This document shows, in pieces, positions 36,872 through 50,111 of a stretch of 64,000 bases of DNA; position 1 is the first letter of the stretch; the number at the start of each line of letters is the position of its first letter. The notes below the pieces were generated by a model that had not been told where the DNA came from, did no database searches, and was given only the letters and a program-made list of their open reading frames with translations. Origin of the DNA: Stromatinia cepivora (Eukaryota > Ascomycota > Leotiomycetes > Helotiales > Sclerotiniaceae); the NCBI GenBank assembly GCA_014898415.1, contig RCTD01000001.1, positions 1,302,001 to 1,366,000 of the forward strand, given 5' to 3'. The position numbers and the translations under genes are program-made.

Positions 36872-38075
36872 ATGACAACTAGACCACCACTGTCAACAGT
36901 CATTCCACCTCTCATCTGCGGCACTGGTACTTTCAATAATCAATACAATGCTGATCCTTTCTCACTTCCTACAAATGCGATTGTGCAAAGGGCTTTAGAA
37001 TCGGGCGTAAATGCCTTTGATACGTCTCCATACTATGGCCCCTCTGAGGAAATTCTCGGTGTGCATTTCCTTTCCCCCATTTCTCCTGTACCAAATCCCG
37101 TAATCTGATCCGTTCTCAGGCCGCGCCCTCCAACAACCGCAAATCCTCGCCAATCACCCCCGCTCCAGCTACTACCTCATAACGAAATGCGGACGTATCG
37201 GCGGTTCCGAATTCGACTACTCCCCGTCTTGGATCAAATATTCCATTTCACGCTCCCTGGCCCGTCTCCACACTTCCTATCTCGACGTTGTCTACCTTCA
37301 CGACGTCGAATTTGTTTCTCCCCCCGAAGTCCTCGAAGCCATAAACTGTCTGCGCGAGCTCCAATCCCAGGGGACAATCCACTACATTGGTATCTCGGGG
37401 TATCCTGTCCCAGTCCTCTGTTCCCTCGCCGAAATGATTTTGCGCGAGACGGATAAACCTTTAGATTGCGTGATGAGTTATGCAAACTTCACGATTCAGA
37501 ATCACTCTCTGTATACCACCGGGCTCGCCCGTCTGCGCAAAGCAGGCGTGGACTGCGTGCCCAATGCGTCGGTATTAGGAATGGGACTTCTGCGCAGCTC
37601 AGGCGTTCCGGATAATGGGAAGGAAGATTGGCATCCAGCACCCAAGGAACTACGTTCCTGTGTTCAGAAGGGTGCGCGATGGGTAGAGGAACGTGGGGAG
37701 AGACTGGAGGTGGTGGCTATACGATGGGCTCTCGAACGCTGGGCTCTCGACGGCAAAGTCGGTTCCGAACCTATTGGTGTATCTGTAATGGGTGTGAGTA
37801 ATATTGGAGAGTTTGAGGAAACGCTTCGGGTGTGGAATAGCGTATTGGATGGAATTGATATACCCGGACGACAAGTGACAGAAGCCAAAAGGCAGTGGAG
37901 TTTGGACAGGAGAGCAGAGACTGAAGAGTTATCGAAGGGGATTAGGGAAATCCTTGGAGAGTATCGCGATTATGCGTGGGCGAGTCCTGATGAGGGATAT
38001 GTGAACAAGAGGGTTGTTAAGGGGGTTGTAGATGAGGTTGCTCCGTTGCCGAAGGCAGAAGAGAGTGCTGAGTAG
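36872..38075 (+). CDS. ARA2: Aldo-keto reductase, ARA2 / D-arabinose dehydrogenase-like
   Basis: Cytosolic NAD(P)-dependent oxidoreductase; ARA2 relatives oxidise D-arabinose toward D-erythroascorbate, and related enzymes act on L-galactose. Exons 36872-37058 and 37120-38075, 380 residues. The AKR catalytic tetrad is present: Asp50 and Tyr55 (FDTSPYYGPSEE), Lys85 (YLITKCG) and His123 (DVVYLHDVEF), the Lys and His being supplied by exon 2. GISGYPVPVL and GVSVMGVSN provide the barrel and cofactor-loop features. The exon 1/2 junction (codon G|GC) rebuilds EEILGRALQ. Convergent with the DAHP synthase gene. Family assignment is firm; the sugar substrate is inference. Confidence 0.87.
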
Positions 38076-38608
38076 AATGCGGATGAGGTTCCGGTGATCT
38101 GAGATTTTCGGGAAACGTTAGTAGACTTTGATCGTCTACTAAATTCTCTTTTCGCTCTCTGATTTGGCAAGAACTCACGCGCGCATGAAATCATCAATAA
38201 AACAGGTATTGCATGGATGAGCAAGGAGTTAATAGTTATTGCTTTCAAGGAGGTTTCTATTCATTTACAGTCATCCGATGCAACCATCATACCCCTATCT
38301 AAAATCAAACCCACTCTTCTTTTCTTTCTGTGATGTATGAATCCTTAAATATCCAGATAACATTCGAGAAATAACCGAAATTGATAAACTACCAGAAATC
38401 AGAAATACATGATGAAAGAGGAAACTTTTGTCAAACGCGATAGATTTTTTCATGATATCAAAGCTCTCAAGGTCCACAACATGTCCAGAAGAGAACCATT
38501 TTATAGATAGTGACGGGGGCGGTCAAAACTCCATTGTACGCCATACTAATATTTTCCCAAAAACGTAACCGAGGACTTTCCATTCGTCCCAACATAAACC
38601 TCATGAAT
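38076..38608. other. Convergent 3' flanks
   Basis: 533 bp between the ARA2-like stop and the DAHP synthase stop, AT-rich, presumably untranslated 3' ends. No gene seen. Confidence 0.6.
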
Positions 38609-39825
<1,217 letters not shown>

Positions 39826-41379
39826 CTTGTTTGAATGTGATATAAAAAAGCCTAGAAGAAGAAAAGAGAAATGTGATGGATCTTATAGATCTTGTCTGAC
39901 GCTGACTTGATTTCTTATATCAACGATAATGCTAATATTATCGTTTTTTGTTGCGAGTATATTGAGTTGCTTCGTTGTCTGACTGTTATGTAAAGTGAGT
40001 CAAAAGTTGTGGTGGATCTGTGAAAAAGTTCATAAAGTGGTAAGCTCGGACCAATAAGTGTGATTAGGATGTACCGACAGCTTCTGTATCATATGGCCAG
40101 GTACAATACTCAATCCAATAACATAACAGCTTGAAAAGTTCACCAAGGTTCTTACTATTTTAAAGATTCTTTAGTATATATATATGTCTAAGTATGTATG
40201 TATGTGTATATCATATAGACATATAGATATCTGTTATGTAGATGCCTGTTGGGTAGATATCTGTTATATAGATATAGTTCCCGCTCTTTATAGGATTAAT
40301 AAAAAGTATATCTTTGCGCTTCATATGAGACAAAGTTACCGCTATTCCTTCTCTCGAACAAGCCTAGCAGGGGCCCTTGATTTTAGGGCCACGTGGGGTT
40401 AGGGTTCGTGTTACTTCTTCGGTACGGAGGTTGATGGGGAAAGTATTGTAAAACACGCCAAAAAATGATCGTGCTTGTCCCATAACCAGGTATCTTCATG
40501 GCTGTTTTGGGCTGCTGGTGAAGGTTACTACCAGGTAGGTATGCACTTCGGGGCCAGCTATCTACTATTTTGTAATGAAACTAAAAGTAATGATCCAAAT
40601 GGCTGGATAAGAAGTTAAGAACATACTTTTCTGTTCTCGTCTGAGCTGATATAGACGCATTTATTTGTATAATCTCATCTGTTAGCGTAAAAGCAATCAT
40701 CTGTTTATTCTCGTTTGATTTCGAATAGACGCAGTTGTCAAAATATGACAATTCCATCAACATTGATATGATGGTTGGAACCATTCATGAAAATAAATCT
40801 TTTTGGATGAGAACAAGATGATGAGGGAACTGATAAGAAAGACCCAGATCTGGATTCCGATTATTGATAACGATAACGATAACGATAACGATAACGACAA
40901 ACGTTGCAATCTTTCAGCCTCGTCTGATTCGATCCACTAATTATTCATTGATCTTAACCCATATTAGTCTAGCTTCATCATTTATTATGGATCCTATTGT
41001 CCAAGTCAGCCTAGCAGATTCACGATGAAGCATTTATGAAACTCAACATCCATTTTACTCCTACACACCCAAATATTTATCAATGGATGATTTAGGTTCA
41101 TTTTACTAAGTAATCAAAGTCGAGTTGTAAAGACCTTTACCGAATCTTCTCAGAATTATAATCTCATTTCCTGCCCGTTCTTGCAGCTTCATCCTTATGT
41201 CTGTCTCTAAGCCCACTGGTTAAGTTATTATTGATCATCAGAATACAACTTCTTCGCTGCGGCTGAATTCTCTCCAGCCTGCTTCGCCACTCCTTCTTAA
41301 CAACCTGTGCCTGCCCAGCATAATAACTTACATCAATACATTTCACACCAACAATACATCTTGAGGATAAATCATCAAC
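39826..41379. other. Intergenic, 1.55 kb, with microsatellites
   Basis: Divergent spacer between DAHP synthase and the 296-aa gene. Contents: a degenerate TATATG/TATGTA run at 40,173-40,220, repeated GTAGATATCTGTTATATAG-like words at about 40,216-40,276, and five GATAAC units at 40,866-40,895. No gene seen; short minus-strand frames at 40,581 and 41,164 have no features. Confidence 0.55.
40866..40895 (+). repeat. (GATAAC)5 microsatellite
   Basis: Five exact GATAAC hexamers followed by the variant GACAAC. Each unit contains GATA, the core of GATA-factor sites, but no regulatory role is shown. Confidence 0.8.
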
Positions 41380-42338
41380 ATGTTCGCGCAACAGTGGCCA
41401 AGTAGAAAGCGCGAAAGAGAAGATGAGGATGAACTTGGTACATCAGGCTTTAGTGCTCACAGAAATGTAAGCACTGCAGTCACTTCAACTTCAACTCATC
41501 AATAGGACTCAACGTTAATCTATGATTTGATTAGAAACGACACATAGCAAATTTACCTCATCGAACCTCACCACATGCCAAACGTCAGATTACACCCACT
41601 TTTACATTCAATCACTCCACTTCAGCACCGCCCGTTACCACTCCAGTGGACTCGGACTCGGATGGGACTCCCACCATTACGGAGCCAACCAATTCTTTCT
41701 ATTCATGGTCCTCATCATCTTCATTGAGAAAGACCACACAAGCCCATGATGAAGAGGAAACGCACAATGAAAGCCAAGCGTCCTTTTCGAGTCAGATGTC
41801 GGAAGGGCCAACTTATTCAGATGATTTCGATATGGTTGATAGTGGCATGCATCCAACTCCTGGACCATTCCAGCCAGATCATTCTATCACTTTAGTCAAC
41901 CGAATTCCCACCCCGATCCATAGTTCCTTCTCCGAGTATCACCGACCTGATAAACCCCTTCACTCCACTCTCTCCGAACCCAATCTTACCGACGAAGCAT
42001 TCATCGACCGCTTCCACCGCAGTCGACGCCTACCCAGTCCCATCAGCGAAGGTGGAATGAGTCCTAGTGTCATCGTCGACGGAATCAATGATATGCAAAT
42101 GGAAGTCGAGCCCTCCTTTTCCTCTCCTGAATTCGAGAAAGAAATTACTACTCCGCACAAGAAAGGTCACACTCGTTCTAAACACAGCTTGCGGAACTGG
42201 AATGGATCCACTGGAGATCTCATGGGGAGTTTAACTGGAGTGGGGATGAAGAAGAGCTTTAGTATGGGGTTTAGGGCGGATTGTGAGAAGTGTCGGAATA
42301 AAGTTCCGGGGCACTTTAGTCACATAATTACGTATTGA
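41380..42338 (+). CDS. Unknown protein, disordered with conserved-looking CxxC tail
   Basis: Exons 41380-41466 and 41535-42338, 296 residues. The first exon (MFAQQWPSRKREREDEDE) gives a basic-acidic start typical of nuclear proteins; splicing joins SAHRN to KRHIANLPHRTSPHAKR. The middle is Ser/Pro-rich and disordered. The C terminus is distinctive: KKSFSMGFRADCEKCRNK then VPGHFSHIITY, with a CxxC pair and two His residues that could bind a metal. I do not recognise a named family. Intron phases and the strong Kozak-like context (CAACATGTTC) support the model. Confidence 0.75.
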
Positions 42339-43474
42339 GTATTGATTGCTGGGTTATGCTAATGCAGGAACGGAGTCAATCTGGGAAATGGATTAATGAA
42401 TGATCAAGGAATGATTAAGAAATGGACAACGGAGTGGGATGAATGGCTACAGGCACTTGGGTGAATTGGCCGAGGTGATTCTATACAAGTAGCTACTAGC
42501 TATTCAGCAAGGCGTTTAGGGGTCTCGGTAAAAGCAAACTACAAACAGGAGTGAACGTTGCTAGTAATAATGAATATATTTATGAACCTGCACTCATACA
42601 TCATAGTCTAGAAATTGCCCTTCTTCAAAAACTCAAACGGAACCAAACATTCAATTTTTTCAATGTTCCAGCCTGCTCCCTAGTACGAACCGAATATGCA
42701 GACCTCTCTCAAAGCCATTCATTGTTTTGAACCTCTTCAAGATTCCCCTGTATTCATGCTACAGTGTACATTCAAGCAAGAATAAACGAGAGTCGGAAAT
42801 AACACTCTCCAAACTTCCCTTCCTTATCTTCTCCTATTTTTCTGTCCTCTAAATTCTTGTCCCAATATCCGAGCTGTATCAACCAAGCATCCATCATTCC
42901 AGAACGAGAATCCATCTCCAACACCACCTCGAGATCAAAAAGTATGGAACTGCGATATATAACAAAGTTTTAAGTTTTTTGTTTTTTTTCGGATTTTAGC
43001 TTCGTTGTTGTACGAGTAGATTCTTTGCTGGCCGTTTACTAGTGTGAATCGGTAAATGCAGGACCCCGCCAAATATTGATGGGAGGGAGATATTGATATT
43101 ATCAACTACCCATCTTTTTCCCATGGCCATGCTGGCAGATTATAGCCTACGCAGAGTATTCATCAATTGATTAGATAAGGGATACACTCTATCCAGTTGT
43201 CATCCGTATAGACCCTATCCGGCCGCTTATTTCATCCCCATTCCCTTCTTATCACATCCAGACCCAATACTCCTTGTGCCCCGCCCCACCAAATATCGAC
43301 ACTGTACGTCGATGTTACTTAAGTACAGATTAACCGTCCAATTGCTGAAATGCATTCAAACCCCAAATCATAACACAAATATATACGGGTGTTTATGCTA
43401 TGCCATCGCGCCATTCCAACCACCTCCAATAGCTTTCGCTCTCTACACTTTCTCGACAACGTATTCCTCTCCTT
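42339..43474. other. Intergenic, 1.1 kb
   Basis: 3' flanks of the 296-aa gene and of the small minus-strand gene. A T-run lies at 42,971-42,989. The 100-codon plus frame at 43,276 starts at a GTG and overlaps the 3' end of the small gene on the opposite strand; not accepted. Nothing else seen. Confidence 0.5.
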
Positions 43475-43894
43475 TTAAGAAACCGTCGCTTCCTCAATTA
43501 ACCCCCTCATTTTCCTTTCCTTTTCCTTCTGACGTTCCCGACTCCAGTAGAAACCAAGACCAGTACAAACACATATAACTCCCAATAAACGAAGCGACTC
43601 CTTTCTTTCATACACTTTTCTGCGTATAGACATGGGGGCGTATAATTGATGTCGGGGTTGCTGGTGTTTTTGTTGGTAGGTTAGGGTTGCGGAGTGTTTG
43701 GCACGATGTTGAGGAGGAGTATGAGGTTCAGCAACTTTATAAATAGTTACACCATGTCGAGACGTGCGAAAATTGGTGCTGAAGTGCGGACTGGCGGTGC
43801 TGGGGAAGTTGCGGGAGAATAGCGCGCGCTGAAAAGAACGAGTGCTCGAGGTAAATGGTGCGCGAAGCATTGTGCTTGGAAAACTCGTATTCAT
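43475..43894 (-). CDS. Small possible mitochondrial membrane protein
   Basis: 139 residues from MNTSFPSTMLRAPF. The first 50 residues are rich in Ser, Arg, Phe and Thr with no acidic residue, as in mitochondrial presequences (MLRAPFTSSTRSFQRALFSR). A single hydrophobic segment, LRLLGVICVCTGLGFYW, lies near residue 110, followed by a strongly charged tail (SRERQKEKERKMRG). That layout suits a small inner-membrane protein, but I cannot name it. The frame extends upstream to 43999 with Met codons that would precede the presequence; the start at 43894 (or 43870) is preferred for that reason. Confidence 0.5.
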   Translation of the reverse strand: MNTSFPSTMLRAPFTSSTRSFQRALFSRNFPSTASPHFSTNFRTSRHGVTIYKVAEPHTPPQHRAKHSATLTYQQKHQQPRHQLYAPMSIRRKVYERKESLRLLGVICVCTGLGFYWSRERQKEKERKMRGLIEEATVS

Positions 43895-45237
43895 TTTGGA
43901 TTGCGATAGGTAGATACAGTCGGGTTTGTGTGAGAATGCTGGGAATTTTATGCGGACATTCGAACATGTTCGTGAGTGATGTGGACGACTGGAAGTCAAC
44001 CGAGAGCTAGGACTAGCCTCACACTATCTCAGTCCTTCTTCCGATGTCGAGTTCATCACAGCTATTTGAAGTCAATAACTGCTGCTGGAAAGGAAATGCT
44101 TGAGAACTGCATGCATTGCTACTTTTTATTCATACTATATACTGTGGCTATCTCATTCAATTGGAGCAGGCAAATACCATTATCGTTTTTTTGCTCCAAT
44201 TTCAAAAATTTTATCTCATTTCTTACACTTTACAATTAATGTTGAATATCTCTCGCATTGCCCTTCTCCCTTTTCCCCTCACATTTCAAAACCCATATTA
44301 TCCCCTCCAAACCATATAGAACCTATCCATATCCTTCTCGTTATCGACATTACAAGGACTCGACTTGAACGAGATGGGATGATACATTTAAACTCCCATT
44401 CCTAACTCACACTACTTCTAGATACTCATCCGCAGTTTTGAGATTATCACTTTGCATACAACATGAAATATCTTGTCGAAAAATGAAGTTAGAGCAAAAA
44501 TGGCAGCGTCATCAGGGCTAGATTTTCACAGGCTTTCATGAAAAATTTCCAGAAAATTGATTTAGATACGCAACAAAAAATTGGCAAGAGGTCTCGGGTA
44601 TAAGTAAAAAAAAAAATTGGCGTATGAAATGCTTGTATTTCAAATGAATATTCATGGAAAGTCATCTGAAGGTTCAAGGAGACTACAGTTGAATAAGTAC
44701 AGCTGAAAGGATAAGTATTCCATCCACCATCCACCATGAAGTCCACATTAGTCTCATCAATACTTCGCTTACGGGTGGAAAGTTAGGGGTTGTTTGCCTT
44801 GATCACTTGCATAATTTTAAATGGATTTAATATACAAATGAAATACATATTTCCGAACCTCGTATTCCATTTTTGAAAGTATACACTCTGGATACAATTC
44901 CATTTGCATCAATCTCAAATTTTCTCAAAAATGTACACTATTCTTTGTACTTTTGGATATGTTTATGTACAGCACCAAACTGAAAATGTAGCAAAACACT
45001 GTATTTTTGAAGCTTTGCACTTTAACCTTGTAAGACTTACTTTGAGAGACTCAACCACCTCCTTATTTTCTTGGATGTATCGCCCGCAGTTTTCTATCAC
45101 CATCTACTTACATTTTAAATTCACTTACGAAACGCTTGTAAAGTGCACAACTTTCCTAGATAATATACACGCATTCCGCTATTCAATCCATTACATTTGA
45201 GTGCCAGGAGCCTAGCCCTGAGGCATTGGAGAATGAC

Positions 45238-45278
45238 CACACACACACACATGTATGTGTATATATATATATATACGT
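45238..45278. repeat. CA / TG / TA compound microsatellite
   Basis: (CA)n followed by ATGTATGTGT and then (TA)n to 45,278. Simple sequence, likely polymorphic. Confidence 0.8.
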
Positions 45279-45674
45279 GATGAAGAATATCTTATCAAGC
45301 AAGCAATAATTCGTCAAACAATAGTAAACTCCGCCTTCTCACATCATTTCCTCATTCTTAAACACTAACGAGCCATCGATCCCACAGACTCCGACTTCCA
45401 AACCTCGAATGCCGTTCCGATTTCTTCTTTCTCATGAGTATTTTTGGAGGTGTAAGTTGAAGGATGGTTTGCTCAATAGTAAGAGCTTAACATTGGCGTC
45501 AATATTGATCTCTATGTTGTTATCAATAAGCATACAGTCACAGATATCTGCGCAATAATGACAATTGTGATAATATAGTGTATGCAGCCACCTTTGTAGG
45601 CTTTGAATCTAGCTATGCGATAGGGCTTTTGGTTCTTTTGCCAAGTATGTGATGCCGGTGTGTATGTATGCTGA

Positions 45675-45822
45675 GATATTGAGTCTGTTTGGAATATTGA
45701 ATCTATCTGGCACGTTGAAAATATTTGGCACACGGAATCTGTCTGGTGCATGCATTAGATCGATTTGGTACGTTGAATCCATCTAGGATATTCAATCAAT
45801 TGGGGACATTAAATGGATTTGA
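45675..45822 (+). repeat. 18-bp minisatellite, about eight diverged units
   Basis: Successive units such as GATATTGAGTCTGTTTGG, AATATTGAATCTATCTGG, CACGTTGAAAATATTTGG and CACACGGAATCTGTCTGG. One unit is 22 bp (TGCATGCATTAGATCGATTTGG); decayed copies continue to about 45,838. All are in one orientation and the period is a multiple of three. Confidence 0.8.
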
Positions 45823-47352
45823 AGTAATGAATCGATGAAAAATCATAAACCCTATAGCTTACTTTGTCCTATCATCCTCATCGCCACTCGATTTTCTACA
45901 GCAGAACGAACATGCCTATCCAAGAGCAACATTGGGCCGAAGCGATATTCCAAGTAGTTTGATCAAGCATCAATATTGAGAGACTCGGATGAACTCAAAA
46001 ATCACGACTGTGTGTCCCACATTAAGTAGATACATACCATTTCTTCAATTATTAGTTTTGTTATCGATTCTGCGAGTTTCTTAAACTCCACACTTCTATA
46101 CTCTGTAATCGCTTTCCATTCTCGTTGATGTATGGAAGTCTCATATATTTAGAGCGCGCAGTCGAACTATATGACTTGAGAGCTGTTTGAAACTTCTTGG
46201 CAATTGTATTGCGGAAAGTGTACTTGACTGTTAGTGATATATCCTTGAAGCATTCATCTGAACACCTGCAATGACCATTGATTGCGGATGCTTCTTGCTT
46301 TTTGTTTTAAGAGTTTATTTGAGTTGGATATTGAAAATGATAATTAGAAGGAAATAGAGTAGTTGTCTGATTTGAAGAGTTGAGATTTATTGGGAGGGTG
46401 ATAATATGGCCACATGAATGCGCGATCGCAATATAGCAGCGGACAGAGATATCACACCTACCTGAATAGCAGAAGTGTATTTAACATTTATTCTACCTAT
46501 ATCTACCGCGCAAGTTTCCTCATACGATAGCGTGCTATCAGGTCATTGCAATCTACCTTTTGCTTAAATACTACCATGATTCCATTTGAACTTATCACCA
46601 CCTCTCAAGCACGAGTCTAGCATCATCAAAGAATGTCCATCTCCAGATGAAACCCATACCCACGCATTATGGGTGGTCTTCCCTCCCGTCCCCTCAAAAA
46701 TCATAAATACAATAAATGATCGACGGGAGAAGCAATTACAACAAGAAGTGAATAAATATACCACAAAAGATATATTCAATACATGCAAAATCCCATCTCC
46801 ATCCTAATAAACCCCCATCCTTCCAAATAGGAAATTAGATAAAAACAGGACAAGTACAAAAAGCTACCTCAAGCACGATACTATACTCTTTTAGATCCCA
46901 AATATATCAAAGATCCAAGTATGTAACTCACCCTACTCGTATTAGCCGAAAAAAAACCAACATACAGTACTTATTAATAGCAAGCGGGAAGTACGTAGCG
47001 AGGTGCGCTTGTACTATATATATGAAATGGGCTGGTAGGTTATAATTAGAGAACCAGATAAACTAATGCAATCAATATCATTTGATACTAGAATTGAACG
47101 AACAGTTTAAAGTGTTAAATGAAATGCTAATATAGATCATGGAGGAAGCTCACTCACTCGAGAGGATGGGAATATGTTCATGAGGTCTCGGTCAATAGAC
47201 AATATTACTAAGCTCCCCAATGACTAAAATTCAACAATGCACTGAGTAAATACTAGAAGATGAAGGGTTTGGAAGATATAGATAATCACTTGTCAAGAAT
47301 ACAAATGCCATTAGGGTATCATAATATAATAATCATTTCACTTCCTAATCCA

Positions 47353-50111
47353 TCATGAGTACTCTGCCATAATAAGTCCTACAGTTATCCTTAGAGCCCC
47401 CAATGGTCCTTTTTCCTCGACCAGTTTACCGAACATATCTTTAACATTACTCAGACTATTGCGATCGTCTTGTTTATGCCCTACATGTATGTTAGTGTCT
47501 CATGTTTATCGATGCGAAACCCGAGAGATTGATACTTACAAGTACTTGGCAAGTCCAGATCAATATCTAAATGACTCTCTACATCGCCCATCCAGTCAAA
47601 GCCAATCCTCCATCTAACTCGAATCTCAACATCATCTCCACTGAGACTCATATTCGTCCGTCCCATTTGTCGAAACAAATCCTTTCTAGTCCATTTTCTG
47701 GAGTTTTCTTCTATTTCCCCCTCATCTTCCTCATCTTCAATAGCCTTTCTTTTCCTTTTTCTCTTTCCTTGCTTCTCCATGGCTTCCCTCCTCGCTTCCG
47801 ATGTACCGAATTCTCTTTCCGCATCACACCAAAATTTTGCTCGAGCCACCGATACTTCAATCCACCTTCCCATGGCCCAACACACTGTACCGATATCTTT
47901 CCCAAGTGGCCCGCTGCCGCTTGCACGCCGTCGGATAAATGATCCGAGTTCGGGTTCAGCGTTGGGATCTAATGCGTCCACATTAAGTGAAGATATCGTC
48001 AGAGAGGAAGTATCCACGACCATAGAAAGGCGAGCGCTGAAAAGTCCAGAAGGATGGGATGCAGAGATTTGATGGTGCTGCAGAGTTGGTTTGGAAATTT
48101 CCATAGTAGATTCATTGGGTGAAATCGGTGTAGGCGGGAGGAGAGTAATATTAGATGTGTACGTCAAATGACTGAATAGTTGCAAATGCGGAAGTGGATT
48201 GCTAAGTGGTATGGGTAAATGGGATGGCAGAGGCTTCTCGGTCGGTGGCAAAACTGTTTGTCGGGCTTTACGTCGTCCAGAGAATGGCAGGAAGAGATTT
48301 GTAGCTTTCAATGCACTCATGGGTTCTGGCTTTGTCTCTTGTTTCTCGGAAGCAGTCGATCGTATAAGCAAATCTAGTATCTCATCCGGGTTTGACGCTC
48401 TTGCCGGCTTTCTACTTTTCGACTCATGGTGTAAACGTATCCTCTCATTTTCCTTATTCGCTAAACTGACATCGACTTGCAATTGTTGTAATTCCTTAAG
48501 AAGATCATCTCTGATTTTCTTCTTCGCTGCATGTGGATCATGCGGGATGGAAAATCTAGCCGACTTTCGTCTCTTAGCGGGTGGTTCTGGGAGTGTATCT
48601 ACTTCTGGCCGAAGTTCTGCACGTGGTTTCAATGGGGACGACCTCATCTTCGCGCCGAGTGTCCTATTCCTCCTGGCAGTTTTACTTGGTGTGTTGTGAA
48701 TTCCAACTGGGCGTGTTGTAACGACTGGATCTGCAATTCCTCGTTGTGTAGGAGTCGGCGGTAATTCAGGCTCTTCTAGTAATGTGGATTGCTGGAGCCT
48801 TTTAGATGGAGATAGGAAAGCCTTTTCGAACTGTGGAAACAATGACCGCTGTGCGGGTTTGGACATAGATAATTGTCGCGCTTTGCGTTGCGTAGGAGAA
48901 TCATCGCTCATCAAAGGATTCACATCATCAGACTGTGGAAGCTCGGAAGCCTGAAGTTCATCTTCTAACTCCTGTCGCTGAGGTACATCAATTACAAAGG
49001 GTTGATCGGCTTGTAAGGTACGTGGTTTAGCTGGTATAGGATCGCTCGGAGTCGTGGAGACGATTTCATCTGCTGCTTGGAAGCCAAGACCAAAATCTTC
49101 CTCTTCTGAAATTTGAGGGGGTTCGGCAGGGCTCGCAGGCAAAGCAGGCTCAGCAGGTTGTGCAACTTGTGGGCCTGGAACATCAATAGACCCAAAAGCC
49201 TGAGAAGAATGAAGTTGACTTGAGCTTCGACTTCTAATTACCACCTCTTCTGGTGCCCTGAGATATGGCTCTAGAGCTTGAACAGGTACTGGATCCTTTG
49301 GTGTAGTTGAAGCATATACAGGCGTGGGTTCCTTCGGTGTAGTTGAGGGGTACGCAGGTACCGGGTCCTTTGGTGTAGTAGAAGCATGTAAAGGTACTGG
49401 ATCTTTTGGCGTGGTAGAGACAGGTTCATCCATTTCTAGTGGTACTTGAGGCACAATTGGTGCCGAGGCCGGCATTGCAGCAGGTGGTGATCTTCTTAGC
49501 CCAGTCTTCTTGAAGGGATTAATATCATCTTGTTGTTCTTGCGATGCTGCTGTAGGCAGGCTACTTTGTCCTGGTACGGGCGATCGCCTCAATCCCGTCT
49601 TCTTGAAGGGATTTGCAATACCCTCAATATTCTCAAATTCAACTGCGGGCTTGAAATTGCTCCTTGGAGTTTCTGCAGTGATTGGTCGTTTGGCAGGAGA
49701 TCTTGACATCCGCCTCGGTTTTGATGCCATTCCACCTCCCACAGATCGCGCTCTTGTAGGTGTCCGAGTAATCGCATCATCCATTCCCCCCAAAGTTGAT
49801 CCTGCAATTGGTCTTTCTGCACCACTAGTGACACTCCGTCCCCTTTCCCCTTGCGGTGTATTCCTTAGTGCTCTATCAAAAACATCTTGTACTCTCTCTT
49901 TACTCGGAGATCTGCCAATCTCAGGCCCTGTAGAAGTAGCTCTCGCGAGTAATTGCGGATTATGGCGTGCTAAACTTGCCTTCGTGGGAGATGCAAACGA
50001 AGCATATCGCGACGAGGATTGTGTAGGAACCGGAATGCGACTCGGGGTTGGTGGGACGTTGGCGGCGGGAATTGGAGTCTTCGAACGACGCGAGGGGGTA
50101 TTGTCTGCCAT
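47353..50111 (-). CDS. 899-aa SP/TP-rich protein, possibly kinetochore or cell-cycle related
   Basis: Two exons, 50111-47540 and 47480-47353, 899 residues; the 59-bp intron adds the conserved-looking tail DDRNSLSNVKDMFGKLVEEK and ending AEYS. The N-terminal half is disordered with many SP/TP sites. It includes two copies of NPFKKTGLRRSP (near 167 and 198) and four exact-period 12-residue repeats of STTPKDPVP (231-278). A basic coiled-coil region (KKIRDDLLKELQQLQVDVSL) precedes a folded C-terminal half (ITLLPPTP; GTVCWAMGRWIEV; RVRWRIGFDWMG). The coiled coil followed by a beta-rich domain resembles RWD-type kinetochore proteins such as CENP-O, but I could not identify it. Start is the first real ATG (MADNTPSRR). 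Confidence 0.82.

Larger units (their letters stand above)
43895..47352. other. 3.5 kb gene-poor stretch
   Basis: AT-rich with no convincing gene. It contains a site related to the ATGCAACAAAAA repeat (near 44,562-44,578), a CA/TG/TA microsatellite at 45,238-45,278 and an 18-bp minisatellite at 45,675-45,822. The minus-strand frame at 45,512-45,751 (repeated CQIDSIFQTDSI) is a by-product of the minisatellite. Frames near 44,100-45,200 lack ATG context or features. Confidence 0.55.

Noticed and set aside
40866..40895. GATAAC array as a GATA-factor control region
   Set aside because: Perfect simple repeat; more economically a microsatellite, no other support.
43276..43578. 100-codon plus frame
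   Set aside because: GTG start and overlaps the 3' end of the small minus-strand gene; no features.
45512..45751. 79-codon minus frame with repeated CQIDSIFQTDSI
   Set aside because: Generated by the 18-bp minisatellite; no evidence of a gene.
47571..48699. Plus-strand frames of up to 166 codons
   Set aside because: Antisense to the 899-aa gene.
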